Of a stretch of DNA of 64,000 nt, positions 23,548 through 35,821 are shown piece by piece. The first letter of the stretch is position 1. Each line of letters begins with the position of its first letter. This stretch comes from Panulirus ornatus (taxonomy: Eukaryota; Arthropoda; Malacostraca; Decapoda; Palinuridae), in contig NC_092249.1 of assembly GCF_036320965.1 (NCBI RefSeq), positions 11,233,447-11,297,446 of the forward strand, in the 5' to 3' direction. Below the pieces are notes generated by a model. That model did no database searches, had not been told where the DNA came from, and saw only the letters and a program-made list of their open reading frames with translations. Position numbers and translations under genes: made by a program.

Positions 23548-25414
23548 TTTCGCTCCCTCCCCCACCCTATGATTCACTTCCGCTTCCATGGTTCCATCCG
23601 CTGCCAAATCCACTCCCAGATATCTAAAACACTCCATTTCCTCCAGTTTTTCTCCATTCAAACTTACCTCCCAGTTGACTTGACCCTCAACACTACTGTA
23701 CCTAATAACCTTGCTCATATTCATATTTACTCTCAGCTTTCTTCCTTCACACACTTATCAAACTCAGTCACCACCTTCTGCAGTTTCTCACATGAATCAG
23801 CCACCAGCGCTGTATCATCAGCAAACAACAACTGACTCACTTCCCAAGCTCTCTCATCCACAACATACTTCATACTTGCCCCTCTTTCCAAAACTCTTGC
23901 ATTCACCTCCCTAACAACCCCATACATAAACAAATTAAACTACCATGGAGACATCACACACCCCTGCCACAAACCCACATTCACTGAGAACCAATCACTT
24001 TCCTCTCTTCCTACATGTGCACATGCCTTACATCCTCAATAAAAACTTTTCACTGCTTCTAATAACTTGTCTCCCACACCAAATGTTCTTAATACCTTCC
24101 ACAGAGCATCTCTATCAACTCTATCATATGCCTTCTCCAGATCCATAAATGCTACATACAAATCCATTTGCTTTCCTAAGTATTTCTCACATACATTCCT
24201 CAAAGCAGACACTTGATACACACATCCTCTACCACTTCTGAAACCACACTGCTCTTCCCCAATCTGATGCTCTGTACATGCCTTCACCCTCTCAATCAAT
24301 ACCCTCCCATATAATTTCCCAAGAATACTCAACAAACTTATACCTCTGTAATTTGAGCACTCACCTTTGTCCCCTTTCCCTTTGTACAATGGCACTATGA
24401 AAGTATTCCGCCAATCCTCAGGCACCTCACCATGAGTCATACATACATTAAGTAACCTTTCCAACCAGTCAACAATACAGTCACACCCTCTTTTAATAAA
24501 TTCCACTGCAATGACATCCAAACCCGCAGCCTTGCAGGCTTTCATCTTCCGCATAGCTTTTACTACCTCTTCTCTGTTTACCAAATCATTTTCCCTAACC
24601 CTCTCACTTTGCACACCACCTTGACCAAAACACCCTATATCTGCCACTCTATCATCAAACACATTCAATAAACCTTCAAAATAATCACTCCATCTCCTTC
24701 TCACATCACCACTATTTGTTATCACCTCCACATTTGCCCCCTTCACTGAAGTTCCCATTTGTTCCCTTGTCTTACGCACTTTATTTACCTCCTACCAAAA
24801 CATCTTTTTATTCTCCCTAAAATTTAATGATGCTCTCTCACCCCAACTTTCATTTGACCTCTTTTTCACCTCTTGCACCTTTCTCTTGACCTCCTGCCTC
24901 TTTTTTTTTATATATCTCCCAGTCACTTGCATTATTTCCCTGTAAAAATCGTCCAAATGCCTCTCTCTTCTCTTTCACTAATAATCTTACTTCTTCATCC
25001 CACCACTCACACCCTTTCTAATCTGCCCACCTCCCACGCTTCTCATGCCAAAAGCATCTTTTGTACAAGCCATCACTGCTTCCCTAAATACATCCCATTC
25101 CTCACCCACTCCCCTTAGTCCTTTGTTCTCAACTTTTTCCATTCTGTACTCAGTCTCTCCTGGTACTTCCTCACACAAGTCTCCTTCCCGAGCTCACTTA
25201 CTCTCACCACTCTCTTCACCCCAACATTCTCTCTTCTTTTCTGAAAACCTCTACAAATCTCACTTTCGCCTCCACAAGATAATGATCATACATCCCTCCA
25301 GTTGCACCTCTCAACACATTAACATCCAAAAGTCTCTCTTTCGTGTGCCTATCAATTAACACATAATCCAATAATGCTCTGCGGCCATCTCTCCTACTTA
25401 CATACGTATACTTA
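23548..25414 (-). mobile_element. RTE-A fragment, endonuclease end to RT
   Basis: - strand, from the RT motif E codons through RT (24779-24036 is open for 247 codons, with [11 protein letters not shown] and FRSGRGCV) and the linker to the end of the endonuclease (YVSRRDGQ-type codons near 25400). FADDTALVADS is intact at about 23800. The 3' part is lost in the gap. The 5' part ends where the next copy's tail begins. Confidence 0.85.
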
Positions 25415-28058
25415 TCTATCTATATTCTATTTTATTTTGCTTTGTCGCTGTCTCCCGAGTTAGCGAGGTAGCGCAAGGAAACAGATGAAAGAATGGCCCA
25501 ACCCACCCACATACACATGTTTATACATAAACGTCCGCACACGCAAATATACATACCTATACATCTTAATGTATACATATATATACACACACAGACATAT
25601 ACATATATACACATGTACATGATTCATACTGTCTGCCTTTATTCATTCCCATTGCCACCTCGCCACACATGGAATAACCAACCCCCTCCCCCCTCATATG
25701 TGCGAGGTAGCACTAGGAAAAGACAACAAAGGCCCCATTCGTTCACACTCAGTCTCTAGCTATCATGTAATAATGCACCAAAACCACAACTCCCTTTCCA
25801 CATCCAGGCCCCACAGAACTTTCCATGGTTTATCCCAGACGCTTCACAAGCCCTGGTTCAATCCATCGACAGCACATCGACTCCGGTATACCACATCGTT
25901 CCAATTCACTCTATTCCTTGCACACCTTTCACCCTCCAGTATGTTCAGGCCCCGATGACTCAAAATCTTTTTCACTCCATCTTTCCACCTCCAATTTGGT
26001 CTCCCACTTCTCCTCGTTCCCTCCACCTCTGACACATATATCCTCTTAGTCAATCTTTCCTCACTCATTCTCTCCATGTGACCAGACCATTTCAGAACAC
26101 CCTCTTCTGCTCTCTCAACCACACTCTTTTTATTACCACACATCTCTCTTACGCTATTACTGCTTACTCGATCAAACTACCTCACACCACATATTGTCCT
26201 CAAACATCTCATTTCCAGCACATCCACCCTCCTCCGCACAACTCTATCCATAGCCCACGCCTTGCAACTATACAACATTGTTGGAACCACTATTCCATCA
26301 GACATACCTACTTTTGCTTTCCGAGATAATGTTCTCGACTTCCACACATTCTTCAAGGCTCCCAGAATTTTTGCCCCCTCCCCCACCCTATGATTCACTT
26401 CCGCTTCCATGGTTCCATCCACTGCCAAATCCACTCCCAGATATCTAAAACACTTCACTTCCTCCAGTTTTTCTCCATTCAAACTTACCTCCCAATTGAC
26501 TTGACCCTCAACCTTACTGTACCTAATAACCTTGCTCTTATTCACATTTACTCTCAACTTTCTTCTTTCACACACTCTACCAAACTCAGTCACCAGCTTC
26601 TGCAGTTTCTCACATGAATCAGCCACCAGCGCTGTATCATCAGCGAACAACTGACTCACTTCCCAAGCTCTCTCATCCACAACAGACTGCATATTTGCCC
26701 CTCTTTCCAAAACTCTCCAGAAACAAATTAAACAACCATGGAGACATCACACACCCCTGCCGCAAACCTACATTCACCGAGAACCAATCACTTTCTTCCT
26801 ACACGTACACATGCCTTACATCCTCGATAAAAGCTTTTCACTGCTTCTAACAACTTGCCTCCCATACCATATATTCCTAATACCTTCCACAGAGCATCTC
26901 TATCAACTCTATCATATGCCTTCTCTCGATCAATAAATGCTACATATAAATCCATTTGCTTTTCTAAGCATTTCTCACATACATTCTTCAAAGCAAACAC
27001 CTGATCCACACATCCTCTACCTCTTCTGAAACCACACTGCTCTTCCCCAATCTGATGCTCTGTACATGCCTTCACCCTCTCAATCAATACCCTCCCATAT
27101 AATTTCCCAGGAATACTCAACAAACTTATACCTCCGTAATTTGAGCATTCACTCTTATCCCCTTTGCCTTTGTACAATGGCACTATGCAAGCATTCCGCC
27201 AATCCTCAGGCACCTCACCATGAGTCATACATACATGAAATAACCTTACCAACCAGTCAACAATACAGTCACCCCCTTTTATAATAAATTCCACTGCAAT
27301 ATCATCCAAACCCGCTGCCTTGCCGGCTTTCGTCTTTCGCAAAGCTTTCACTACCTCTTCTCAGTTCACCAAATCATTTTTCCTAACCCTCACACTTTGC
27401 ATATCACTTCAACCAAAACACCCTATATCTGCCACTCTATCATCAAACACATTGAACAAACCTTCAAAATACTCACTCCATCTCCTTCTCACATCACCAC
27501 TACTTGTTATCACCTCCCCATTAGCCCCCTTCACTGAGTTCCCATTTGCTCCCTTGTCTTACGCACATTATTTACCTCCTTCCAGAACATCTTTTTATTC
27601 TCCCTAAAATTTAATGATACTCTCTCACCCCAACTTTCATTTGACCTCTTTTTCACCTCTTGCACCTTTCTCTTGACCTCCTGCGTCTTTCTTTTACACA
27701 TCTCCTACTCATTTGTATTTTTTCCCTGCAAAAATAGTCCAAATGCCTGTCTCTTCTCTTTCACTAATAATCTTACTTCTTCATCCCTCCACTCACTACC
27801 CTTTCTAATCTGCCCACCTCCCATGCTTCTCATGCCACAAGCATTGTTTGCGCAAGCCATCACTGCTTCACTAAATACATCCCATTCCTGCCCCCACTCC
27901 CCTTACCTCCTTTGTTCTCACCTTTTTCCATTCTGTACTCAGTCTCTCCTTGTACTTCCTCACACAAGTCTCCTTCCCAAGCTCACTTACTCTCACCACT
28001 ATTTTTAAACCAGGTATTCCCAATTACCAGTCCTTTTTCAGCACATAAATCTATTGTC
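25415..28058 (-). mobile_element. RTE-A copy with internal deletions, long 3' UTR
   Basis: The tail and complete long 3' UTR are at about 25432-25830, then the C-terminal domain with KILSHRG, and RT. A deletion removes part of RT near 26717. The linker continues to 27998, and a second deletion joins it to the endonuclease NTWFK codons (28006-28058). RT frame 27351-26788 is open for 187 codons. Confidence 0.83.
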
Positions 28059-29100
28059 TATTGACAGCATATTTTTCACAGCATTGGAGTCATGACAGAT
28101 TATATTCCATGATACCCCAAAGAGTTCAGGCTGGGATATAGGAGGAAAATACTTTTATCCTCCATGCGACTTAATGTGGCTGGACATCCTACTCTGGGTC
28201 TGAATTGGATTTATGATGCATATACATCTGTCTGTCTTATCATACAATTGCATCATCATCAGAGCCATGACAGATTAAAGTCCATGCTACCCTAATTGAG
28301 TTGAGGTTGGGACATAGCAAAAACATATTGTGTGACCAATGGCAATATCTTTTAACTTCTGTGTCACTGAGGTGGCCGGACACCCTTCCCAGGGTTTGCA
28401 TAGAACCCATGGTGTATATAGATTTGTCTGTCTATCAAAGTATTTGTCACACTACTGGAGCAGGGATAAATCAAAGTTCTTATTACCCTTACTGAGTTGA
28501 GGTTGGGACATAAAGGTACACCACCAACTTTCCGGCACTCTTAATTCCAAAGGCTTGCCAGATTAACCATTTTGCTGGACCAACTGTGGTCACATAATAA
28601 TGATTCATCAACACACCTCTACCCCTCTAATTATACAATACTGTAGATGTCACACAGCTTACGCACCAAAACACCATTTTTTTCAACAGTTCTACTTTAT
28701 CTTGGATTGATATGGACTGGTGTTTACGTCTGACACCACGCTGACACTCTCATATGTCTTAGAAGCCATAGCTAGGGTTAAATTTAAGCAAAATAAGCTA
28801 AGAATCTCACAGAATTGTGGTATCACCACCAAGAGCAGTGTAAAGAATGTAAATAAGCATGCCCTACACAACAAACCATGGAGTACATAAATCGTGTTTA
28901 TCATAACATCAGAGCAACGATAGATTAAAGTTCATGCTATCAAACCAAGTTGAAGATGGGACACACCAAGGAAACAGTGGGTAACCAGTGGCTATGTCTT
29001 TTAACCTCCGTCTAAACAAAGAGGCCAGCAGCCCAATCCAGGGTTCGAATCTGACCCATGGTGCATATACACCTCTCTTTATATTGACATATCTATCTAT
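28059..29100. repeat. Diverged ~180-bp repeat units with unique spacer
   Basis: Units at about 28072-28245, 28250-28440, 28445-28515 (partial) and 28904-29085 share a layout: GAG(C/T)CATGACAGATTA, then GAGTTGAGGTTGGGACATA, then a CCCAGGGTTCGAATCTGACC-like box. That box resembles an RNA polymerase III B box, so a tRNA-derived SINE is possible. No convincing A box was found. Bases 28516-28900 hold nothing I recognise. Confidence 0.5.
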
Positions 29101-30472
29101 CTATTTACATCTCTGATACCCATTCCTTCCAAGAACACCCATCAAGGGGGTGGCCACAGCAAAAGTCTCCACTCATCCCTGTTCTTACCTGTCTCCCTTG
29201 CATACACCATTCTATGCATTCTTCCACCATTTCTCTCCCTCCAGAGCTCTTTCACTCTATTTCCTCATGTCACAGGTGGTCTTCCTCTTGCACCAATGCC
29301 TTTAATTGTATTGTCATAAACTCTCCTTATAAACTTCCTATGTTGCATTCTTTACACAAGCCCAAACAACTTCAAGTATCATGTTTCACCTACTTTATCA
29401 ATCCACATTTCATTCCCTGCCACAACAGATCTTTCTTGCATCCCCTTGTTTCTTTCTTCATTGCAACTAAAATAGCTCATTTCCACAGCCTGGATTCTTG
29501 ACCTCTGACTCAATCCATATCCATGTTTAGGCTGCATAGGTCAGGGTTGGGAAGAATATGCTCTTCTATAATCTGTTTTTCATTTCCATACTGACACTTT
29601 TACTCTTCATTATTCTATTAAGAGAGAGACTCAGTGACTTTTCAACTCTTTACTACTTTCACCCTTAACCCTCCTTCCATGACACCAAATTTTACCAAGA
29701 TAGCTCTAAAATAGTTAAATTCTGTCTTTGTTCACCTCTTCCCATCTTTCTCCCTTCATATCTATAACACAGTTTGGTAGACCTTCTTTCACTCTATAGG
29801 GCTTTGCAAAACCTATACTTTCATTTTGTTCTTTCAAGCACCAATACTTTACATTAACTTGTGCTCACCTTCAATCACCTCCACTTATAAACATCATAAA
29901 AGAAACTTACTACCTTCTGCAACTCTTCATTCTCAGCAAACAACAAAATGTCATCCACAAATGGCGTGTCACTAGCCAACATACCTCACCACCACACTCC
30001 ATCTCTAAACTCTCTTTCCCTACTTTTGCATTAATATCTCTTATCACTCCAACTCCATCCATATACGTGTTAAAAAGCCACGGTGACATCACACAGCCCT
30101 ACATCATGCCCACATGTATAATGAAACTTACTCAACTTTCCATTCACTCTCACAAATACATTTGCTACTCTATACAAGGCATTCACACCAACCATCAGAA
30201 TCCCCCTACCCCATAATACCTCCCATAAAGCATTCCACTCTACTCTGTCATATGCTTTCTCCAGGTCCATAAAAGATGCATACAGATTCTCATCTTTCGC
30301 TAAATACTTTTCCAATGTCATTCTCACTACAAAGATCTGAGCGACACATCCTCTATCTTTCCTAAAGCATTTTTCACTCTATTCTTTCTCCCCCTCCTCA
30401 GTCTCCTTCTTCCATGGTAAACACGAATATCCTCAAGTCAGCCTCTTCTCACTCACCCTCTCTGTATTGTTA
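29101..30472 (-). mobile_element. RTE-B, diverged relative of RTE-A
   Basis: On the - strand the peptides [20 protein letters not shown] (30327-30070) and MMSPWLFNTYMDGVGVIRDI (30092-29910) are RT motifs A and B of the same kind as RTE-A but clearly different in sequence. Many stops and frameshifts show greater age. The 3' end (29101-29290) matches 53455-53629, and further pieces occur at 48.4 and 51.7 kb. Confidence 0.7.
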
Positions 30473-30859
30473 TGAACCTGCATGTTCGTAGTGTCTATGT
30501 TATAGAAAGTTGGATGTTATAAGTAAGCTACGTGGCGATCTGGGAGGTCCTAAGAGATTCCTCGGCTACTCCCTATGACAACCTGAGATCTCACACACCT
30601 CCTGCCAGGTGGCCAAATTAGCTGTGCATGTCACAATCGATCGCTAATTATTCTTCAGGTATCATTGTCAAGTGACCCGCAGTCAGCCACGAGGTCACGC
30701 CTGGGAAAGGTTACCTACCCATCCTGGTTGCGTCGTCAGAGATGCCTTTATATAGTATGACGGCCGGACCTTAGGCCTCCAGCCAATCACATCAGGATGT
30801 GGGCATGACAATCAGTCTTTTGACCAATTGAGAGTAATTGTGGTTATTCTTCCCCACAA
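30473..30859. other. Unassigned, LTR-like sequence
   Basis: Begins TGTTATGAACC and contains a TATA-type string (TTTATATAGTATG at about 30748). It ends against an RTE-A insertion. A near-copy of TTTGACCAATTGAGA (about 30820) occurs on the far side of that insertion (34609-34624). It may be part of an LTR, but it does not match the 3' LTR start at 47848. Confidence 0.3.
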
Positions 30860-33800
30860 TTGTGTTATAAATGGAACTGGTGAAGAGCTTGTAGATTTAT
30901 ATGCTGAAAAAGGACTAGTGATTGGGAATACCTGGTTTAAAAAGAGAGATATGCATAAGTATACATATGTAAGTGGGAGAGATGGCCAGAGAGCGTTATT
31001 GGATTATGTGTTAACTGATACGCACAAAAGAGAAACTTTTGGATGTTAATGTACTGAGAGGTGCAACTGGAAGGATATCTGATCATTATCTTGTGGAGGC
31101 GAAGGTGAACATTTGTAGAGGTTTTCAGAAAAGCAGAGAGAATGTTGGGGTGAAGAGAGTGGTGAGAGTAAGTGAGCTTGGGAAGGAGACGTGTGAGGAA
31201 GTACCAAGAGAGACTGAGTACAGAATGGAAAAAGGGGAGAACAAAGGAGGTAAGGGGAGTGGGGGAGGAATGGGATGTATTTAGGGAAGCAGTGATGGCT
31301 TGCGCAAAAGATGCTTGTGGCATGACAAGCATGGGAGGTGGGCAGATTAGAAAGGGTAGTGAGTAGTGTGATGAAGAAGTAAGATTATTAGTGAAAGAGA
31401 AGAGAGAGGCATTTGGACTATTTTTGCAGGGAAATAATGCAAATGAGTGGGAGATGTATAATAGAAAGATGCAGGAGATCAAGAGAAAGGTGCAAGAGGT
31501 GAAAAAGAGGGCAAATGAGAGTTGGGGTGAGAGAGTATCATTAAATCTTAGGGAGAATAAAAAGATGTTTTGGAAGGAGGTAAATAAAGTGCGTAAGACA
31601 AGGGAACAAATGGGAACTTCAGTGAAGGGGGCTAATGGGGAGGTGATAACAAGTAGTGGTGATGTGAGAAGGAGATGGAGTGAGTATTTTGAAGGTTCGT
31701 TGAGTGTGTTTGATGATAAGAGTAGCAGATATAGGGTGTTTTGGTCAAGGTGGTGTGCAAAGTGAGAGGGTTAGGGAGGATGATTTGGTAAACAGAAAAG
31801 AGGCAGTAAAAGCTTTGTGGAGGATGAAAACCGGCAAGGCAGCGGGTTTGGATGGCATTGCAGTGGAATTTATTAAAAAAGGGGGTGACTGTATTGTTGA
31901 CTGGTTGGTAAGGTTATTTAATGTATGTATGATTCATGGTGAGGTGCCTGAGGATTGGCGGATTGCTTGCATAGTGCCATTGTACAAAGGCAAAGGGGAC
32001 AAAGGTGAGTGCTCAAATTACAGAGGTATAAGTTTGTTGAGTATTCCTGGTAAGTTATATGGGAGGGTACTGATTGAGAGGGTGAAGGCATGTAAAGAGC
32101 ATCAGATTGGGGAGGAGCAGTGTGGTTTCAGAAGTGGTAGAGGATGTGTGGATCAGGTGTTTGCTTTGAAGAATGTTGTGAGAAATACTTAGAAAAGCAA
32201 ATGGATTTGTATGTAGCATTTATGGATCTGGAGAAGGCATATGATAGAGTTGATAGAGATGCTCTGTGGAAGGTATTAAGAATATATGGTGTGGGAGGCA
32301 AGTTGTTAGAAGCAGTGAAAAGTTTTTCTCGAGGATGTAAGGCATGTGTACGTGTAGGAAGAGAGGAAAGTGATTGGTTCTCAGTGAATGTAGGTTTGTG
32401 GCAAGGGTGTGTGATGTCTCCATGGATGTTTAATTTGTTTATGGATGGGGTTGTTAGGGAGGTGAATGCAAGAGTTTTGGAAAGAGGGGCATGTATGCAG
32501 TCTGTTGTGGATGAGAGAGCTTGGGAAGTGAGTCAGTTGTTGTTTGCTGATGATACAGCGCTGGTGGCTGATTCATGTGAGAAACTACAGAAGCTGGTGA
32601 CTGAGTTTGGTAAAGTGAGTGAAAGAAGGAAGTTAAGAGTAAATGTGAATAAGAGCAAGATTATTAGGTACAGTAGGGTTGAGGGACAAGTCAATTGGGA
32701 GGTAAGTTTGAATGGAGAAAAACTAGAAGAAGTGAAGTGTTTTAGATATCTGGGAGTGGATTTGGCAGCAGATGGAACCATGGAAGCGGAAGTGAATCAT
32801 AGGGTGGGGGAGGGGGCGAAAATTCTGGGAGCTTGAAGAATGTGTGAGAAATACTTAGAAAAGCAAATGGATTTGTATGTAGCATTTATGGATCTGGAGA
32901 AGGCATATGATAGAGTTGATAGAGATGCTCTGTGGAAGGTATTAAGAATATATGGTGTGGGAGGCAAGTTGTTAGAAGCAGTGAAAAGTTTTTCTCGAGG
33001 ATGTAAGGCATGTGTACGTGTAGGAAGAGAGGAAAGTGATTGGTTCTCAGTGAATGTAGGTTTGTGGCAAGGGTGTGTGATGTCTCCATGGATGTTTAAT
33101 TTGTTTATGGATGGGGTTGTTAGGGAGGTGAATGCAAGAGTTTTGGAAAGAGGGGCATGTATGCAGTCTGTTGTGGATGAGAGAGCTTGGGAAGTGAGTC
33201 AGTTGTTGTTTGCTGATGATACAGCGTGGTGGCTGATTCATGTGAGAAACTACAGAAGCTGGTGACTGAGTTTGGTAAAGTGTGTGAAAGAAGGAAGTTA
33301 AGAGTAAATGTGAATAAGAGCAAGATTATTAGGTACAGTAGGGTTGAGGGACATGTCAATTGGGAGGTAAGTTTGAATGGAGAAAAACTAGAAGAAGTGA
33401 AGTGTTTTAGATATCTGGGAGTGGATTTGGCAGCAGATGGAACCATGGAAGCGGAAGTGAATCATAGGGTGGGAGTGGGGGCAAAAATTCTGGGAGCTTG
33501 AAGAATGTGTGAGAAATACTTAGAAAAGCAAATGGATTTGTATGTAGCATTTATGGATCTGGAGAAGGCATATGATAGAGTTGATAGAGATGCTCTGTGG
33601 AAGGTATTAAGAATATATGGTGTGGGAGGCAAGTTGTTAGAAGCAGTGAAAAGTTTTTCTCGAGGATGTAAGGCATGTGTACGTGTAGGAAGAGAGGAAA
33701 GTGATTGGTTCTCAGTGAATGTAGGTTTGTGGCAAGGGTGTGTGATGTCTCCATGGATGTTTAATTTGTTTATGGATGGGGTTGTTAGGGAGGTGAATGC

Positions 33801-34608
33801 AAGAGTTTTGGAAAGAGGGGCATGTATGCAGTCTGTTGTGGATGAGAGAGCTTGGGAAGTGAGTCAGTTGTTGTTTGCTGATGATACAGCGTGGTGGCTG
33901 ATTCATGTGAGAAACTACAGAAGCTGGTGACTGAGTTTGGTAAAGTGTGTGAAAGAAGGAAGTTAAGAGTAAATGTGAATAAGAGCAAGATTATTAGGTA
34001 CAGTAGGGTTGAGGGACATGTCAATTGGGAGGTAAGTTTGAATGGAGAAAAACTAGAAGAAGTGAAGTGTTTTAGATATCTGGGAGTGGATTTGGCAGCA
34101 GATGGAACCATGGAAGCGGAAGTGAATCATAGGGTGGGAGTGGGGGCAAAAATTCTGGGAGCCTTGAAGAATGTGTGAGAAATACTTAGAAAAGCAAATG
34201 GATTTGTATGTAGCATTTATGGATCTGGAGAAGGCATATGATAGAGTTGATAGAGATGCTCTGTGGAAGGTATTAAGAATATATGGTGTGGGAGGCAAGT
34301 TGTTAGAAGCAGTGAAAAGTTTTTCTCGAGGATGTAAGGCATGTGTACGTGTAGGAAGAGAGGAAAGTGATTGGTTCTCAGTGAATGTAGGTTTGTGGCA
34401 AGGGTGTGTGATGTCTCCATGGATGTTTAATTTGTTTATGGATGGGGTTGTTAGGGAGGTGAATGCAAGAGTTTTGGAAAGAGGGGCATGTATGCAGTCT
34501 GTTGTGGATGAGAGAGCTTGGGAAGTGAGTCAGTTGTTGTTTGCTGATGATACAGCGTGGTGGCTGATTCATGTGAGAAACTACAGAAGCTGGTGACTGT
34601 GTTTGGTA
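30860..34608 (+). mobile_element. RTE-A fragment with amplified RT segment
   Basis: + strand RTE-A from the GNGEEL-type codons of the endonuclease through the linker and RT. The segment 32166-32832 is then repeated in tandem (see next entry), and the element ends abruptly at about 34608 with no 3' UTR. Breaks include frameshifts near 31015 and 31200, TAG near 31366 and a short insertion/deletion near 31715. Confidence 0.85.
32166..34608 (+). repeat. Four-unit tandem array, period ~666 bp, inside RTE-A RT
   Basis: Units start at 32166, 32833, 33498 and 34164 (spacings 667, 665, 666), the last one partial. Each spans from [10 protein letters not shown] to EGAKILGA. The boundaries all lie at TTGAAGAATGT, which occurs twice in the normal element, at the two ends of the unit. 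Units 2-4 share a one-base loss (GCGTGGTGG for GCGCTGGTGG) that destroys the FADD downstream frame. Unit 1 has the normal sequence, so units 2-4 arose from one derived unit. Confidence 0.9.
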
Positions 34609-34637
34609 TTTGACCAACTTGAGAAGAAGGGAAAGAG

Positions 34638-34814
34638 TAGGTACAATTACGGCCATCAGCTGTCAGGAGATGTTAGCCAGATTGTAAGGGAATCTGTGTC
34701 TAGCCCAAATCTCTCTGTTAACAGAAGCTGTTATTTCAGAGTTATCTGTTTTAATGGGCCTATGGGCTGATTATACACCCTTTAATGTGTAAGGGGTGGA
34801 CGCAGACCGTCACA
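34638..34814 (+). repeat. 5' LTR remnant (3' end only)
   Basis: 177 bp aligning with 48199-48373, the last third of the 3' LTR, at roughly nine in ten positions, ending CGTCACA. Upstream bases 34609-34637 do not match the 3' LTR. Confidence 0.75.
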
Positions 34815-34832
34815 TGGGGGCCTGTCTGGGAT
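34815..34832 (+). other. Primer-binding site, tRNA-Pro-like
   Basis: TGGGGGCCTGTCTGGGAT directly follows the LTR end CA. It begins with TGG (complement of tRNA CCA) and differs at three positions from the tRNA-Pro site used by many retroelements. The primer identity is inferred. Confidence 0.6.
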
Positions 34833-35188
34833 GGATCTTGAGCTGTGAAACCTGCTGTCTAGGATCTTGAACTGTGAAAACTGCTTTCTGGGATCATGAA
34901 CTTTGAAATCTGCTATCAGGGAGCTGAATATGTGGAAGCCTGCTATCCAAGATATGAACATGTGAACACAGTCCAGGGAGCTGAAACTATGAAATCAAGC
35001 AATTCAAGCTGGCCAAAGTCTTGTGGGTTAGTACTCTACTGTGCTCTCTTGAAATATATGGGAAAGATTTCTCTAAACATGGAAGTGTTCATACTTGTAA
35101 ATATAGTGTTTAAAACACAGCGGATAACGTTAAGAAATTTACTGAAACCCAGGATATACATCTTCTGTACCAGTGTAATAGAGATGAA
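34833..35188 (+). other. LTR-element leader
   Basis: Untranslated leader between the primer-binding site and gag. It has short imperfect repeats of a GGGATC(T/A)TGAACTGTGAAAcCTGCT type (about 34827-34960). No other signal was recognised. Confidence 0.45.
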
Positions 35189-35821
35189 GTGAACTGGGTG
35201 GCAGTTAATTATGGAATTTCTCTACTGATACATGTCAAAAGTGACATGCAGAGAGAATTAATTAATCAGTTGGTGTCTTTATCAATACTGAAGGAACCTT
35301 CAGATGTTGATAGAAATGAAAAAGTTGCAATGGAGAGATTAAGATTAGAATGTGAGCTAAAGAAAATACAAATAAAGGATGAAAAGGAAAGAACACATGC
35401 TGAAACAGAAAAAGAGAGAATCCAGGCTGATAAAGAAGTAAGGCTTAGACAATCGGAAATAGAAGAATGGACAGGTTCAAGGAGAAGAATTGGGGATAAA
35501 GATGATAGTGTAAGTCAGTTACCTGAGTTTATAGAAAAAGAAACTGAGGACTTCTTTATTCAGATTGAAAAACTTGCAACTATTAAAGAATGCGATGAAA
35601 TTGACTGGGCTATGTTGGTGCAGAGTATTTTTAAGGGTAAGGCAACAGAGGCATATTCACATCTTAGTCTAATGGAATCAGTAGATTATAAGGTTGTTAA
35701 GGAAGCAGTATTAAAAACTGTGGGACTGGACGCAGAAGCATACAAAAGATTTAGGGACTTCAAGAAAATTAGCAGACAAACTCATTCGGAGATGGCTAGA
35801 GAATGTGGAATGACATTTGAT
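35189..35821 (+). pseudogene. gag: Gag N-terminal part, SCAN-like, cut by insertion
   Basis: Frame from ATG 35189. A charged coiled-coil region (about residues 45-95, rich in E/K/R) is followed by a segment resembling the SCAN/retroviral capsid C-terminal fold: WAMLVQSIFKGKATEAYSHL, then VKEAVLKTVGLDAEAYKRF and the ARECGMTFD helix. In Gmr1-like elements this part of Gag assembles the particle, and the vertebrate SCAN domain derives from it. At 35821 the frame runs into an RTE-A 3' end. The missing continuation (RWC...) resumes at 44074. Reading past 35821 gives a meaningless tail. Confidence 0.7.

Noticed and set aside
29038..29060. tRNA gene suggested by GGTTCGAATC
   Set aside because: No acceptor stem or anticodon arm could be drawn around it. 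Only a B-box-like match remains.
28072..29085. CRISPR-like array
   Set aside because: Units are long, diverged and irregularly spaced, in clearly eukaryotic DNA.
32166..34608. Four separate RT genes in a row
   Set aside because: Constant spacing, shared boundaries and a shared frameshift show one tandem duplication and not separate insertions.
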